This document shows positions 10,958 through 18,120 of a stretch of DNA of 31,326 bases, in pieces. Source of the DNA: Larix sibirica (taxonomy: Eukaryota; Streptophyta; Pinopsida; Pinales; Pinaceae); NCBI GenBank assembly GCA_004151065.3, contig NWUY0304786513.1:1-31326 (forward strand), read 5' to 3'. The notes under the pieces are model-generated. The model was given only the letters and a program-made list of their open reading frames with translations, was not told the DNA's origin and made no database searches. Made by a program: the position numbers and the translations under genes. The stretch's first letter is position 1. Every line of letters begins with the position of its first letter.

Positions 10958-11026
10958 TGGGTATAGCAGGACTTGAACCTGCGACCATTGGGTTGCCCAA
11001 TGCTCTACCAACTGAGCTATACACCC
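10958..11026 (-). tRNA. trnK-like: tRNA-Lys(UUU)-like gene lacking its anticodon
   Basis: Read on the minus strand, 69 bases fold as a tRNA: acceptor stem GGGTGTA / TATACCC (one G-U), D arm GCTC-AGTTGGTA-GAGC, T arm GCAGG-TTCAAGT-CCTGC, and discriminator A. Outside the anticodon arm it matches my memory of plant mitochondrial trnK-UUU essentially base for base. The anticodon arm reads TTGGG-CAA-CCCAA: a perfect 5-bp stem closing on a 3-base loop. The normal loop is CTTTTAA, so four T residues including the whole anticodon are gone, and one base change (T to C in the descending stem) turns a G-U into G-C. It cannot decode Lys. It starts 77 bp downstream of the 208-codon ORF on the same strand and may serve as a tRNA-like processing signal. 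A pseudogene is the default reading. Confidence 0.8.
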
Positions 11027-11037
11027 CAAATCGTAAT

Positions 11038-11126
11038 CTAGTAACTGTTCGGTCAAGACCTGGTCCTCTGTAAAGCAAGCATCCTATACTAGTAACTGTT
11101 CGGTCAAGACCTGGTCCTCTGTAAAG
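11038..11126. repeat. 38-bp direct repeat, 51-bp period
   Basis: The 38-base sequence beginning CTAGTAACTGTTCGGTCAAG occurs identically at 11038-11075 and 11089-11126. It sits between the tRNA-like gene and the 208-codon ORF and overlaps the last codons of the ORF. It shares CGGTCAAG with the circle-junction repeat. Confidence 0.9.
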
Positions 11127-11730
11127 AAATAAAGCTAGCCTCCTGTACATCGCTACCTGCCTGCTGTGAAGAGCTAGCCTCCTGTACATCGCTACCATTA
11201 CCTGCTGCAGAAGAAACATAACCAAGTTTCGGAATATTTATACCAAGTTTCGAAATGTAGGTAGCGTGCCATGTCTGTGCCTCCATAATCTTTTCATTAT
11301 AAAATGACAACAATATTCGTTCCAAAAGTTCTACACCATTCCGACTATCTATCTCACTTATCGGAATATCAATACCCACTACCCGAATGTCGGTAGCATA
11401 AAAAGTCTGTGCCTCCATAATCTTTTCCTCATTAAAACAATACAATATTCGCTCCAAAAGTTCTACACTATTATCCCGCCATAACATTGCCTCAATCATC
11501 TCGCAAAGATCTTCCTCGCGACGCGTGAACGTGCAAGGCCTTATTTTGCTAGACCTAGCATCCCAGACATGAACTATAGACCTATAAAAAGAAGCTAATT
11601 TCCCACCAAATAAAGAAGTGATGCCAGAATTAGAATGAAATAAACGAGAAATACTGAAATGAGTTTTTGGCAAGTTAACCCCAATGCCTGGGTAGATTTT
11701 AGCCCTCCCGGTACTGATGTTAATAAGCAT
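11104..11730 (-). CDS. 208-codon ORF with two 44-residue tandem repeats
   Basis: ATG at 11730 on the reverse strand; TGA at 11104-11106. I do not recognise the family. Residues 1-75 (MLINISTGRAKIYPG onward, with FHSNSGITSLFGGKLASFYRSIVHVWD) look like a soluble domain with mixed composition. Residues 89-123 and 133-167 are two copies of VELLERILxxFxxEKIMEAQTxxATxIxxxGIxIP, period 44 residues (132 bp), joined by EIDSRNG; REEDLCEMIEAML at 71-83 may be an older, eroded unit. DNA of the two copies has diverged while the protein pattern is kept, suggesting selection at some time. The tail (about residues 178-208) is a newer addition carrying GSDVQEAS twice. No membrane segment or signal is evident. 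It is the longest ATG-started frame in the window. It is followed after 77 bp by the anticodonless tRNA-like gene on the same strand. It could be a mitochondrial chimeric ORF or a nuclear-derived fragment. Confidence 0.55.
   Translation of the reverse strand: MLINISTGRAKIYPGIGVNLPKTHFSISRLFHSNSGITSLFGGKLASFYRSIVHVWDARSSKIRPCTFTRREEDLCEMIEAMLWRDNSVELLERILYCFNEEKIMEAQTFYATDIRVVGIDIPISEIDSRNGVELLERILLSFYNEKIMEAQTWHATYISKLGINIPKLGYVSSAAGNGSDVQEASSSQQAGSDVQEASFISLQRTRS
11133..11196. repeat. 25-bp direct repeat inside the ORF 3' end
   Basis: AGCTAGCCTCCTGTACATCGCTACC occurs at 11133-11157 and 11172-11196 (39-bp period, a multiple of three). In the minus-strand ORF each copy encodes GSDVQEAS, so the duplication lengthened the protein in frame. 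Confidence 0.9.
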
Positions 11731-11769
11731 GTTCTTTTTTTTTGTTTTGTTTTGTTGGTGGTGAAACAA

Positions 11770-12020
11770 GCTCCGACTGGGGAAGCCCTAACTATCTAAC
11801 TATAGTACATCTGATTGGCCGAATGGCCTGCTGATTACTGAAAGGAAACCTATCGCTCCTCAGGTCGCTTGCCTAGAGGGCTGGCTTTGGTGGAGCTGTA
11901 TGCTTGTTTGTGGGGTCTATTGAACTGGGACAGAAAAGATGAGGCGGATGATAAGGTGCCTAGAGAGGCTAACTGTCCTGAAAAGCCTCTGGTGGAGTAG
12001 CAAAAGGGGGCTCCTAGATA
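11770..12020. other. Spacer upstream of the hairpin repeat
   Basis: No supported gene. AAAAGCCTCTGGTGGAG at about 11980 is a short extra copy of the start of the hairpin element that follows. Confidence 0.4.
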
Positions 12021-12186
12021 AGAAGAGCCTCTGGTGGAGAAGCTCTGCTTTGTTTGGTGTTGGGACTGTCTGTCTTATAGTTTAGGGTTACTCCAAAGGC
12101 CATGCACTGGTAAATCACCTGATGAGGTCAGTGCATGACCTTACAAAGCAACCTTGATGCCAGAAAATGAACAATCCTGATACCTA
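12021..12186. repeat. Hairpin-bearing direct repeat, copy 1
   Basis: About 165 bp repeated imperfectly at 13141-13315. The core 43 bases (12098-12140) are identical in both copies and fold as a hairpin: CATGCACTG (12101-12109) pairs with CAGTGCATG (12129-12137), with GG/CC outside a C-A mismatch and an inner ACCT/AGGT stem on a GATG loop. After the core this copy reads ATGAACAATCCTGATACCTAG, so the frame that opens the 68-codon ORF in copy 2 stops here after six codons. Confidence 0.85.
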
Positions 12187-12860
12187 GTCTCTGCAGAATC
12201 AGCAGAAGAGCCATTAGCATTAGCATACATTGATCTCCTGAAGACCTTCAAGAGGCCATTTAGAAGCCTTGAGCACTGTTTAGGGATGCACCACCAGCTG
12301 GACTTACCCTGGTGATAGTTGCCACCTCTGAACTAATGGAGATACTGAGGATACCCCACTCGTTATGGAGGGCTCAGGGGGAACAGCGTTGGTACAGCCC
12401 AACTCCAGGTTATGGGGCTTCTGAAGGGTCCTATAGGGCCTTCAGGCTGGCACAGCGTCATCTGGAGAAACCAACCTATGCATGCATTAATTTATGGTGC
12501 CTCCCACCTCATTTGGAGAAATGCCATGATGTTAGGCCGATAGAGTTTCCCGCCTAGAGCTTAGCTAATATAACCCCCACCCCGGTTAGTGTGTGGGGCC
12601 TTCATGACAGATTGGTGAGGGGTCAAGCCTGGATAAAACGTTAAACCACCAGTTTCCTGAGCCAGTGCATACTAATAACACCCCCTAAAACCCATTAGAT
12701 GTGAGAAGCACGACTAATTGAATAGGGGCTCCGGCCCTTAGCCGTGAGCTGTCTCATCAGTTTAACTGGAGATTACGAGACAAGCTCTTTAGAAAGAGTG
12801 TCAACCAGACCTGGGAGGGGAGGGAATGAATGAGGAACATGCAGATTATAGGGCATAGCT
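12187..12860. other. Spacer between hairpin repeat and short array
   Basis: No supported gene. The plus open frame at 12312-12557 has no recognisable content. CATCTGGAGAAA and CATTTGGAGAAA near 12459 and 12509 are a weak local duplication. Confidence 0.35.
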
Positions 12861-12863
12861 TAT

Positions 12864-13075
12864 AGCCTTTAGGGGGGATGTACTTTTAGAGCTGCATACT
12901 AGAGCTTTTTTATAACCTAAAGATGGTGGCATTGGGGGATGTACTTAAGAGGTGCATACTTTTTTATTCTTAGATTTTATTGCTTTATAGGTTTTACTAT
13001 TAGCTTTGAGGGTTTACTATGAGGGGTTTTGTTATCGCCTAAAGGTGGTGCCCTTTGGGGAGTGACTTTTTGGGA
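12864..13075. repeat. Degenerate 60-bp tandem array
   Basis: GGGGATGTACTTTTAGAGCT-type sequence ending GCATACT at 12900 recurs ending GCATACT at 12960, a 60-bp period. The associated ATAACCTAAAGATGGTGGC (12912 on) recurs as TATCGCCTAAAGGTGGTGC near 13033, a third diverged unit. Confidence 0.6.
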
Positions 13076-13077
13076 AC

Positions 13078-13128
13078 AGCTAGCATCCCGTATCTGAAAA
13101 GTTGGAAAAAGCTAGCATCCTGTATCTG
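13078..13128. repeat. 19-bp direct repeat, 32-bp period
   Basis: AGCTAGCATCCCGTATCTG (13078-13096) and AGCTAGCATCCTGTATCTG (13110-13128) differ by one base. They resemble the AGCTAGCCTCCTGTACATC repeat in the tail of the 208-codon ORF, suggesting a shared source. Confidence 0.85.
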
Positions 13129-13140
13129 GAACTGTACTGA

Positions 13141-13315
13141 AAGAGCCTCTGGTGATATACCAACTGGTGGAGAAGCGCCGCTTTGGTTTGGTGTTAGGAA
13201 AGCTTGTTGACAAAGATAGGGCTGCTCCAAGGCCATGCACTGGTAAATCACCTGATGAGGTCAGTGCATGACCATAAAAAGCAACCTTCCTGAAAATGAA
13301 CAATCCTGATAACCT
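13141..13315. repeat. Hairpin-bearing direct repeat, copy 2
   Basis: Second copy of the element at 12021-12186, with a 15-base insertion near 13155. The 43-base hairpin core (13231-13273) is identical, with stem arms at 13234-13242 and 13262-13270. Its right end contributes ATGAACAATCCTGATAACC, the first six codons of the 68-codon ORF. Confidence 0.85.
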
Positions 13316-13502
13316 GTATGAGCCTATGGTGCTGAATCATAGGGGCTTCAGCGCCGCTCCCTCTTCTGTGGTTTTAAGTATAGCTGAGTCCGTTGGTCTT
13401 TCGTTTTTGGTTTTGTTGGTTGGTTTGTTTGAGATTGATTGCAAAAAGATGACTTTTCAAGATATTGAGATGTTATTATATGATACAGGGTTGGTTGAAT
13501 GA
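13296..13502 (+). CDS. 68-codon membrane-type ORF, likely chimeric
   Basis: ATG-started frame ending TGA. Residues about 24-46 (SVVLSIAESVGLSFLVLLVGLF) form a plausible single membrane helix, followed by an acidic, soluble-looking tail (KKMTFQDIEMLLYDTG). The first six codons and everything upstream lie in the duplicated hairpin element; in the other copy the same start runs into a stop. A repeat-borne start fused to unique sequence with one membrane helix is the usual build of chimeric plant mitochondrial ORFs, some of which cause male sterility in angiosperms; nothing shows that here. Function unknown; chance is possible at this length. Confidence 0.35.
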   Translation: MNNPDNLYEPMVLNHRGFSAAPSSVVLSIAESVGLSFLVLLVGLFEIDCKKMTFQDIEMLLYDTGLVE

Positions 13503-14430
13503 TGGTTTATGATGATATGTTGATTGGTAGAGATATGGTAATGCATAGTTGTTGTGATGCATCATGGTTGATTTCAATTAAATAGTTTATGATTTCTGGT
13601 TTCATAGTGAATGGTGAGAGTATAGGTTTTTGTAAGTGAATCCATGAGATGTATGATTGCTGTAATCTATAATTCGATATTTCTGATAGATCTTTGTTTT
13701 ATCTCCTCTTTTTACTACGGATGTATTCTTCTGTTCCTATTGATGAAGCTATAATCTTCCTAATGGTATGGGTAGGGTGTTGTGGGCAGGTACATGCAAA
13801 AGTAGGGTAGGTAAGGGTAGGGTATTTAATTTCCTCCCATTTTGGAGACCATGGCACCGCTATTTGTTATAGGCTCCCTGCCCTCGCTTTCTTTTGCTTT
13901 ATTTCTATAGTGTAGGCTATAGGCAAATAAGTAGGGTCTAATTTCACTCTAAAAGTAGTCCTGGAAGGTGGTGTTTCTCCCTTTGAAAAAGCAGGTGGGT
14001 ACAGGTAGGTGTAGTGGAAATAATGTGTATTTAGCATATATTACATATCTCTACTTATACCTATTGTTTTCCCCTTGATTGAAGAAGTAAATGGATGGAC
14101 ATAAAACCTATAAGCTTTCTAATGTGCGCTGCGCTATAAAAATTTATTCTAATCTGGCGGATAAGCTACAGTCAGCTACATTATGTCAGGTAGAGTAAGC
14201 TACATTGATGGGAATTTGCTTCTTTTCCATGTTGTAGACCCGGCTCCGTAGGTGGGATTCCCTCATTCAATTGATGATTTGGCGTGCCCAATCTTGTAAA
14301 CTCCGAGCCCTAGCGGCAGATATATACTATACATAAAAAAGCGAGACGCTGGACCCTATATGATAGATGCTATGCCCCTGCAAAACGGAACGTAGACTGA
14401 ACGACTGAACGCAGCGGCTAGACCAGAATT
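13503..14430. other. Gene-free spacer, GT-rich then mixed
   Basis: No supported gene. 13500-13700 is GAT/GTT-rich on the plus strand. GGTAGGGTAGG pieces recur near 13768, 13804 and 13815. CAGCTACATTATG and GCTACATTGATG near 14173 and 14199 form a small repeat. Confidence 0.4.
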
Positions 14431-14539
14431 CTTATAAAGTATGTCGTCTACAGTACCGTGGTTACACGTCTGGCTAACCCAGTCATATTCAAAAAGTGTA
14501 ATTCTGGCTCTTCAACTGTAGGCCCCATATCAGATAACC

Positions 14540-14668
14540 ATGCTCTATCGCCGTCTAAGCATCTCCGTCTATTCCGGGCTTAGTTATTACGTATATAGAC
14601 GGCTTATTTATATGGAGGCCTTTCCCTCCGAGTGGAAACAACATAGGCATCGGCAAAGACAGATGTAG
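14540..14668 (+). CDS. Unrecognised 42-codon ORF
   Basis: ATG frame reading MLYRRLSISVYSGLSYYVYR then a basic, histidine- and arginine-rich end. The same frame is open upstream of the ATG back to a stop at about 14507, and beyond that stop it is open again for a further 27 codons from ATG 14438 (STVPWLHVWLTQSYSK). This suggests a formerly longer frame broken by one TAG. I recognise no family. Confidence 0.25.
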   Translation: MLYRRLSISVYSGLSYYVYRRLIYMEAFPSEWKQHRHRQRQM

Positions 14669-14670
14669 AG

Positions 14671-14889
14671 GTGAGCACAGAGGCCGGAGCAGGAGCAAAG
14701 CCACTAACAGCAGATCGAGTTACGGATGATGAAGTAGAAGTAATGAAAGCAAAACCAAAGGCCGGAGCAGAGGTGAAGGCGGCTAGAGTGAAGGCAGAGT
14801 CACCTAGAGTGGAATCAGACTGTGCTTTTATACTGGCCTTGAGCTACTATAAGCTGCTTCCTTGCCCCAGTCCCGATCCGATATGCTAG
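14671..14889 (+). CDS. Unrecognised Ala/Lys/Glu-rich frame
   Basis: Begins GTG three bases after the preceding stop. Residues 1-50 are unusually rich in Ala, Lys and Glu, with GAGAKPLTADRV and an imperfect repeat KAKPKAGAEVKAARVKAES; the last 20 residues change composition. It is in the same frame as the ORF before it. It resembles a low-complexity charged linker and has no recognised domain or ATG start. Confidence 0.2.
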   Translation: MSTEAGAGAKPLTADRVTDDEVEVMKAKPKAGAEVKAARVKAESPRVESDCAFILALSYYKLLPCPSPDPIC

Positions 14890-15309
14890 GAGCCTCATTA
14901 GGGAGTAGAGTAGACCAAAAGCTATCGTATATAATCGGGCTCGACCCCGCTTTTCAAAGTACCTTTCCTTTAGGTATTCTACCTTATAAACAGAGGAGCT
15001 TGGCCTCTTCTCTTTATTTCAATAGCGGGGTGAGGCCATTTTGATGCATGTTTGGAGAACGACTTAGACCGGCCTTGGTAGAGCCATTTCGATGCATGCT
15101 GAACCCCTTAAAAAAATAGTGGAATCTTGGAAAACATAACCCTTTTCAAAATAGAGAAAGCGGGGGCCTGTTCCGTTTTGTTTAATTCTTCCGTTGCATG
15201 CTTGTATTGATTCCGGCCATATCCATGCGAGGTCTCTACGACGCAACGAATCGTATCTGCCTAAAGTCACAAACTTACCAACCGGGATAGGAGGAAGGAA
15301 AAGAGCTGG

Positions 15310-15468
15310 ATGGACACACTGCGTTTATTGATTGATCAATACAGTCTTCTGATTAGGCTGGCCGGGAAGAAGCGGCCAAAAGGCACCCCGGTTTATTTAG
15401 CTTACCGATACGGAACAAAAAGTTACTACAGCTACTCACAAGACCTAATAACAGGAGCTATTAAATGA
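15310..15468 (+). CDS. Unrecognised 52-codon ORF
   Basis: ATG frame reading MDTLRLLIDQYSLLIRLAGK then a basic and tyrosine-rich half (KGTPVYLAYRYGTKSYYSYS). The composition looks like real coding sequence (amphipathic helix followed by an aromatic-rich segment) and the ATG is preceded by the purine run GGAGGAAGGAAAAGAGCTGG. I recognise no family. It may be the start of a longer gene now truncated. Confidence 0.3.
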   Translation: MDTLRLLIDQYSLLIRLAGKKRPKGTPVYLAYRYGTKSYYSYSQDLITGAIK

Positions 15469-15724
15469 GTCTACTCAATGGGAGGGGTCTAATCAATAGT
15501 CGATCCAGGAGTCATAGTTGAGCTAGTTGATGCCGCTAGTTGGGGTTAATATCCTAGTGCCGTCGTACCGTACCTACTGAGCATTCCTGGTTGAATCAAT
15601 GGGTTGGGGCATAAATCACTAAGTTGGGTAAGGTAGCATGAGATGGCAAGTGTAATACAACCTTGGTTCCGCTGATTCCGAGTTATTTATGTAGCCCACA
15701 AAGCAGCCGCCCTATCTATTCAAA

Positions 15725-15910
15725 TTGTTTGAATCAACTCTTATTTACGCTCCGATAAAAAAACCAATTTTATATATTGAGTTGGATCAAAGCGGGCCAA
15801 GCGAAGCGAAGTTTGGTTCTCCAGGTAAGGCTTCATATGAAGCCCAAGTGGTAGCGCATGTCTGGAGCATCGCATGTTGGCATATACAACACGAATGCGA
15901 AAATATATAG
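15725..15910 (+). CDS. Unrecognised open frame overlapping the next
   Basis: Open frame without an ATG (TTG first) with IYAPIKKPILYIELDQSG and then SEAKFGSPGKASYEAQVVAHVW. It overlaps the 54-codon ORF at 15858 in another frame. The AAGCGAAGCGAAG string it contains is common in plant mitochondrial spacer. Unrecognised. Confidence 0.2.
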   Translation: MFESTLIYAPIKKPILYIELDQSGPSEAKFGSPGKASYEAQVVAHVWSIACWHIQHECENI

Positions 15911-16022
15911 CCTTATAAGATGCCTAGTTCATTTTATTCCGATTTCGCGTTTCATTGAAGCGAAAGCTAAAAGAATAGCTGGGTTATTATGGGGAAAAGT
16001 GGCATTCCATAAAAAGAAATAA
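15858..16022 (+). CDS. Unrecognised 54-codon basic ORF
   Basis: ATG frame beginning MSGASHVGIYNTNAKIYSL, then a hydrophobic-basic middle (HFIPISRFIEAKAKRIAGLL) and a basic end (AFHKKK). Strongly basic, as ribosomal or nucleic-acid-binding proteins are, but no family is recognised. It shifts frame from the 15725 frame, so the two could be pieces of one broken gene. Confidence 0.3.
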   Translation: MSGASHVGIYNTNAKIYSLIRCLVHFIPISRFIEAKAKRIAGLLWGKVAFHKKK

Positions 16023-16235
16023 AATTGTGGGCCGTATCAACGCAACTAAAGATTCATTGGGCTTATTCATATGGTATAAGAAATAAATTTCTATTATTTA
16101 TTTAGTGGGGCGATCCTCCCTTTATTCCTTCTAGCCGAGCTTATATTGTTTGGATGATCACTTCGGGGACTAAAAATGATTTTTTATTAATTAAGATTTT
16201 CATTTCATGAAGTTTCCCTATGGAGGAGGGGCAAA

Positions 16236-16373
16236 ATGGAATCGATTACTTTGAAGTTTAGCACCTTTATGATGCTTGCAGGCTCGACGAAATCACCCTA
16301 TGAAGCTGGGCCCAAGGGCGACTGGGATAAAGAACCCGAAGCTGCTCGAACACGAACGGATGCTTTATCATAA
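16236..16373 (+). CDS. Unrecognised 45-codon ORF
   Basis: ATG frame, MESITLKFSTFMMLAGSTKS followed by a charged end (GDWDKEPEAARTRTDALS), preceded by the purine-rich GGAGGAGGGGCAAA. Unrecognised. With 14540, 15310 and 15858 it makes a run of short, coding-looking frames over 1.8 kb on one strand. Confidence 0.25.
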   Translation: MESITLKFSTFMMLAGSTKSPYEAGPKGDWDKEPEAARTRTDALS

Positions 16374-18000
16374 ACTAATTGCTAATAGAACTCTAACTAA
16401 GCTAACTAAGCCATAGTAGATGCGCATAGCGCTAAATAAAAAATAAGCAGAGTCTAATAGAGCACATAGATCGCGCTCGGAATAAAGGTTGGGGAAAGAG
16501 AGCAAAAGAACGCTTGCCTTTCTGTTCAATCCGCATTACCCCCCCCCATTACGCTTTCAGTTAATCCACACATTACGCTTTCTGGAACTATATAGGCCTT
16601 GACAGAGATAGGTCTTTACACTTGAAGAAGCCTGGACACAACGTTATGCTTTCAGTTCATCCCCACCACCACATTCGGAAGAAAACATTACTTTAAGCTA
16701 TCAGGAAACAATACTCATTCTCACATTCTACTACGCATTATTCCCATCCACATTCTATCATACGCCCCATGACGATTTATCACCGCTTGCCTCCGGGCCA
16801 TTTGAGCCAAAGCTTATATGTTCGTTTATCGCTAACGCTTTACCCTTTACCCCTTTACCCCTGGCCACGTACGGAACAGGGTCCCTACAACCTTCCCCCT
16901 TTCAATTAACGATATGATAACGGGGTCGATTTTTATATTGATTGGCCTTGGCAATTCTTATTTTGTTGGTTATTGGACTTGGAAAGGGCATTTTTGGTGA
17001 TTGGCGATGAACGATGGAAATGGCGTTTACAATGGTGATTGTGTTGGTGGATTGGCCTTGGCTTTTGGACTGGGCGGGATATTTCAATTCGGATAAGGGT
17101 CAGTTATTCACGTTCTACCACCCCATCCCCTATAGAAATGGACGGAGAGCAAATGCTGATCAATAAAACTTGCTCCTTGCCCTTCTTTGGTCGGGGGTGT
17201 GGGTTCGTCTAACCCCCCTGGTACCCCGGGGGATAAAAGAGCCAGCCGCATACCCAAAAGAAAAGATAAGTCCCCCGTTACCGTACCCCGTTCAAACATC
17301 TTACCCGAATAAATACCACATCAATGGCCAAGAGAGAAGTATCACACGTTCCCACCAGACAACAGGAGAAGTAAGTTCCCCATAAATGAACTGGCCAAGA
17401 TAAAAGAAAGGATCCCACCGATACGCCACTCATGGGGGATTTATTATGTGTTTCCCATCCAGATAGAGCCATGCCTGATTACTTACGTGCATGCTATACC
17501 TTTTCCACCGGACTTTACTCACTACTACTTGCCTTCACCCAGCCTTTGCTTATTGAGGCCTGTCCAACCCATTGATTAAGCTAGGAATGCTATGTAGAGT
17601 AGGCATGCTACCCTATGCCTCTTTTCCTTTCATTCACTTTGACCAACTGGGCACCCGCCCACCTGACCTTCAGTTGAATATTCAACGGGGACTATTATTT
17701 AAAACCCTCTTGGAGAAGATATAATATTTTACCCTGCTTCATCTTTATTTTAACTCGACTTCGTTCCTAAACTTCTGTGGAATATGCAACGGGGAGTAAC
17801 TATTATTTATAACTTTTTTATTGCTATTATTTTGAAATAACCCTTCCAAACTTGGTGTGGTGCTGACCCCAACTCTTGTGCCTGTTTCCACTGGATCTTC
17901 TCATGAACCTCGCCGGTTTAGATCGGGCCGGACCTTCTATTTCTCTTTAGCCTAAAGTAAAACTTTATTTTGGACAGCTACGTGGGATCGTAGGAACTTC
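16374..18000. other. Gene-free spacer with short repeats
   Basis: No supported gene. CATTACGCTTTC recurs near 16548 and 16570. GATTGGCCTTGGC occurs near 16939 and 17050. From 17500 the plus strand resembles the 7.5-10.3 kb repeat family (TACTTGCCTTCACC, GGCATGCTACC). AATATTCAACGGGGACTATTATTT (17677-17700) has a diverged partner at 17781-17808. Confidence 0.4.
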
Positions 18001-18029
18001 CCTCTTTTAGGAGCTAAAGCGCCCAGATC

Positions 18030-18120
18030 TTGCATGGATGGATGAATGGATTATATGGCTGGGATGAATGAGGAATTGCGCTGACCTCGCTGGTCTTGCT
18101 GGAATGAATGGATCGACGGC
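18030..18120. repeat. GGATGAATG degenerate repeat
   Basis: ATGGATGGATGAATGGA at 18033, GGGATGAATGAGG at 18061 and GGAATGAATGGATCG at 18100: a short degenerate run of GGATGAATG units. Confidence 0.5.

Noticed and set aside
10854-11225. 123-codon minus-strand frame
   Set aside because: It runs through the tRNA-like gene and the two minisatellites; the protein text (SSVGRALGNPMVAGSSPA) is the translation of the tRNA.
12111-12148. Possible hammerhead ribozyme: CTGATGA followed by a GGTCA/TGACC stem
   Set aside because: The required GAAA after stem II is TTAC (copy 1) or ATAA (copy 2), and no suitable stem III/stem I closes the core. The alternative CATGCACTG/CAGTGCATG hairpin is stronger.
14671-14900. 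Ala/Lys-rich frame as a histone H1-like protein
   Set aside because: No globular domain or ATG, and the composition changes after residue 50; listed only as an unrecognised frame.
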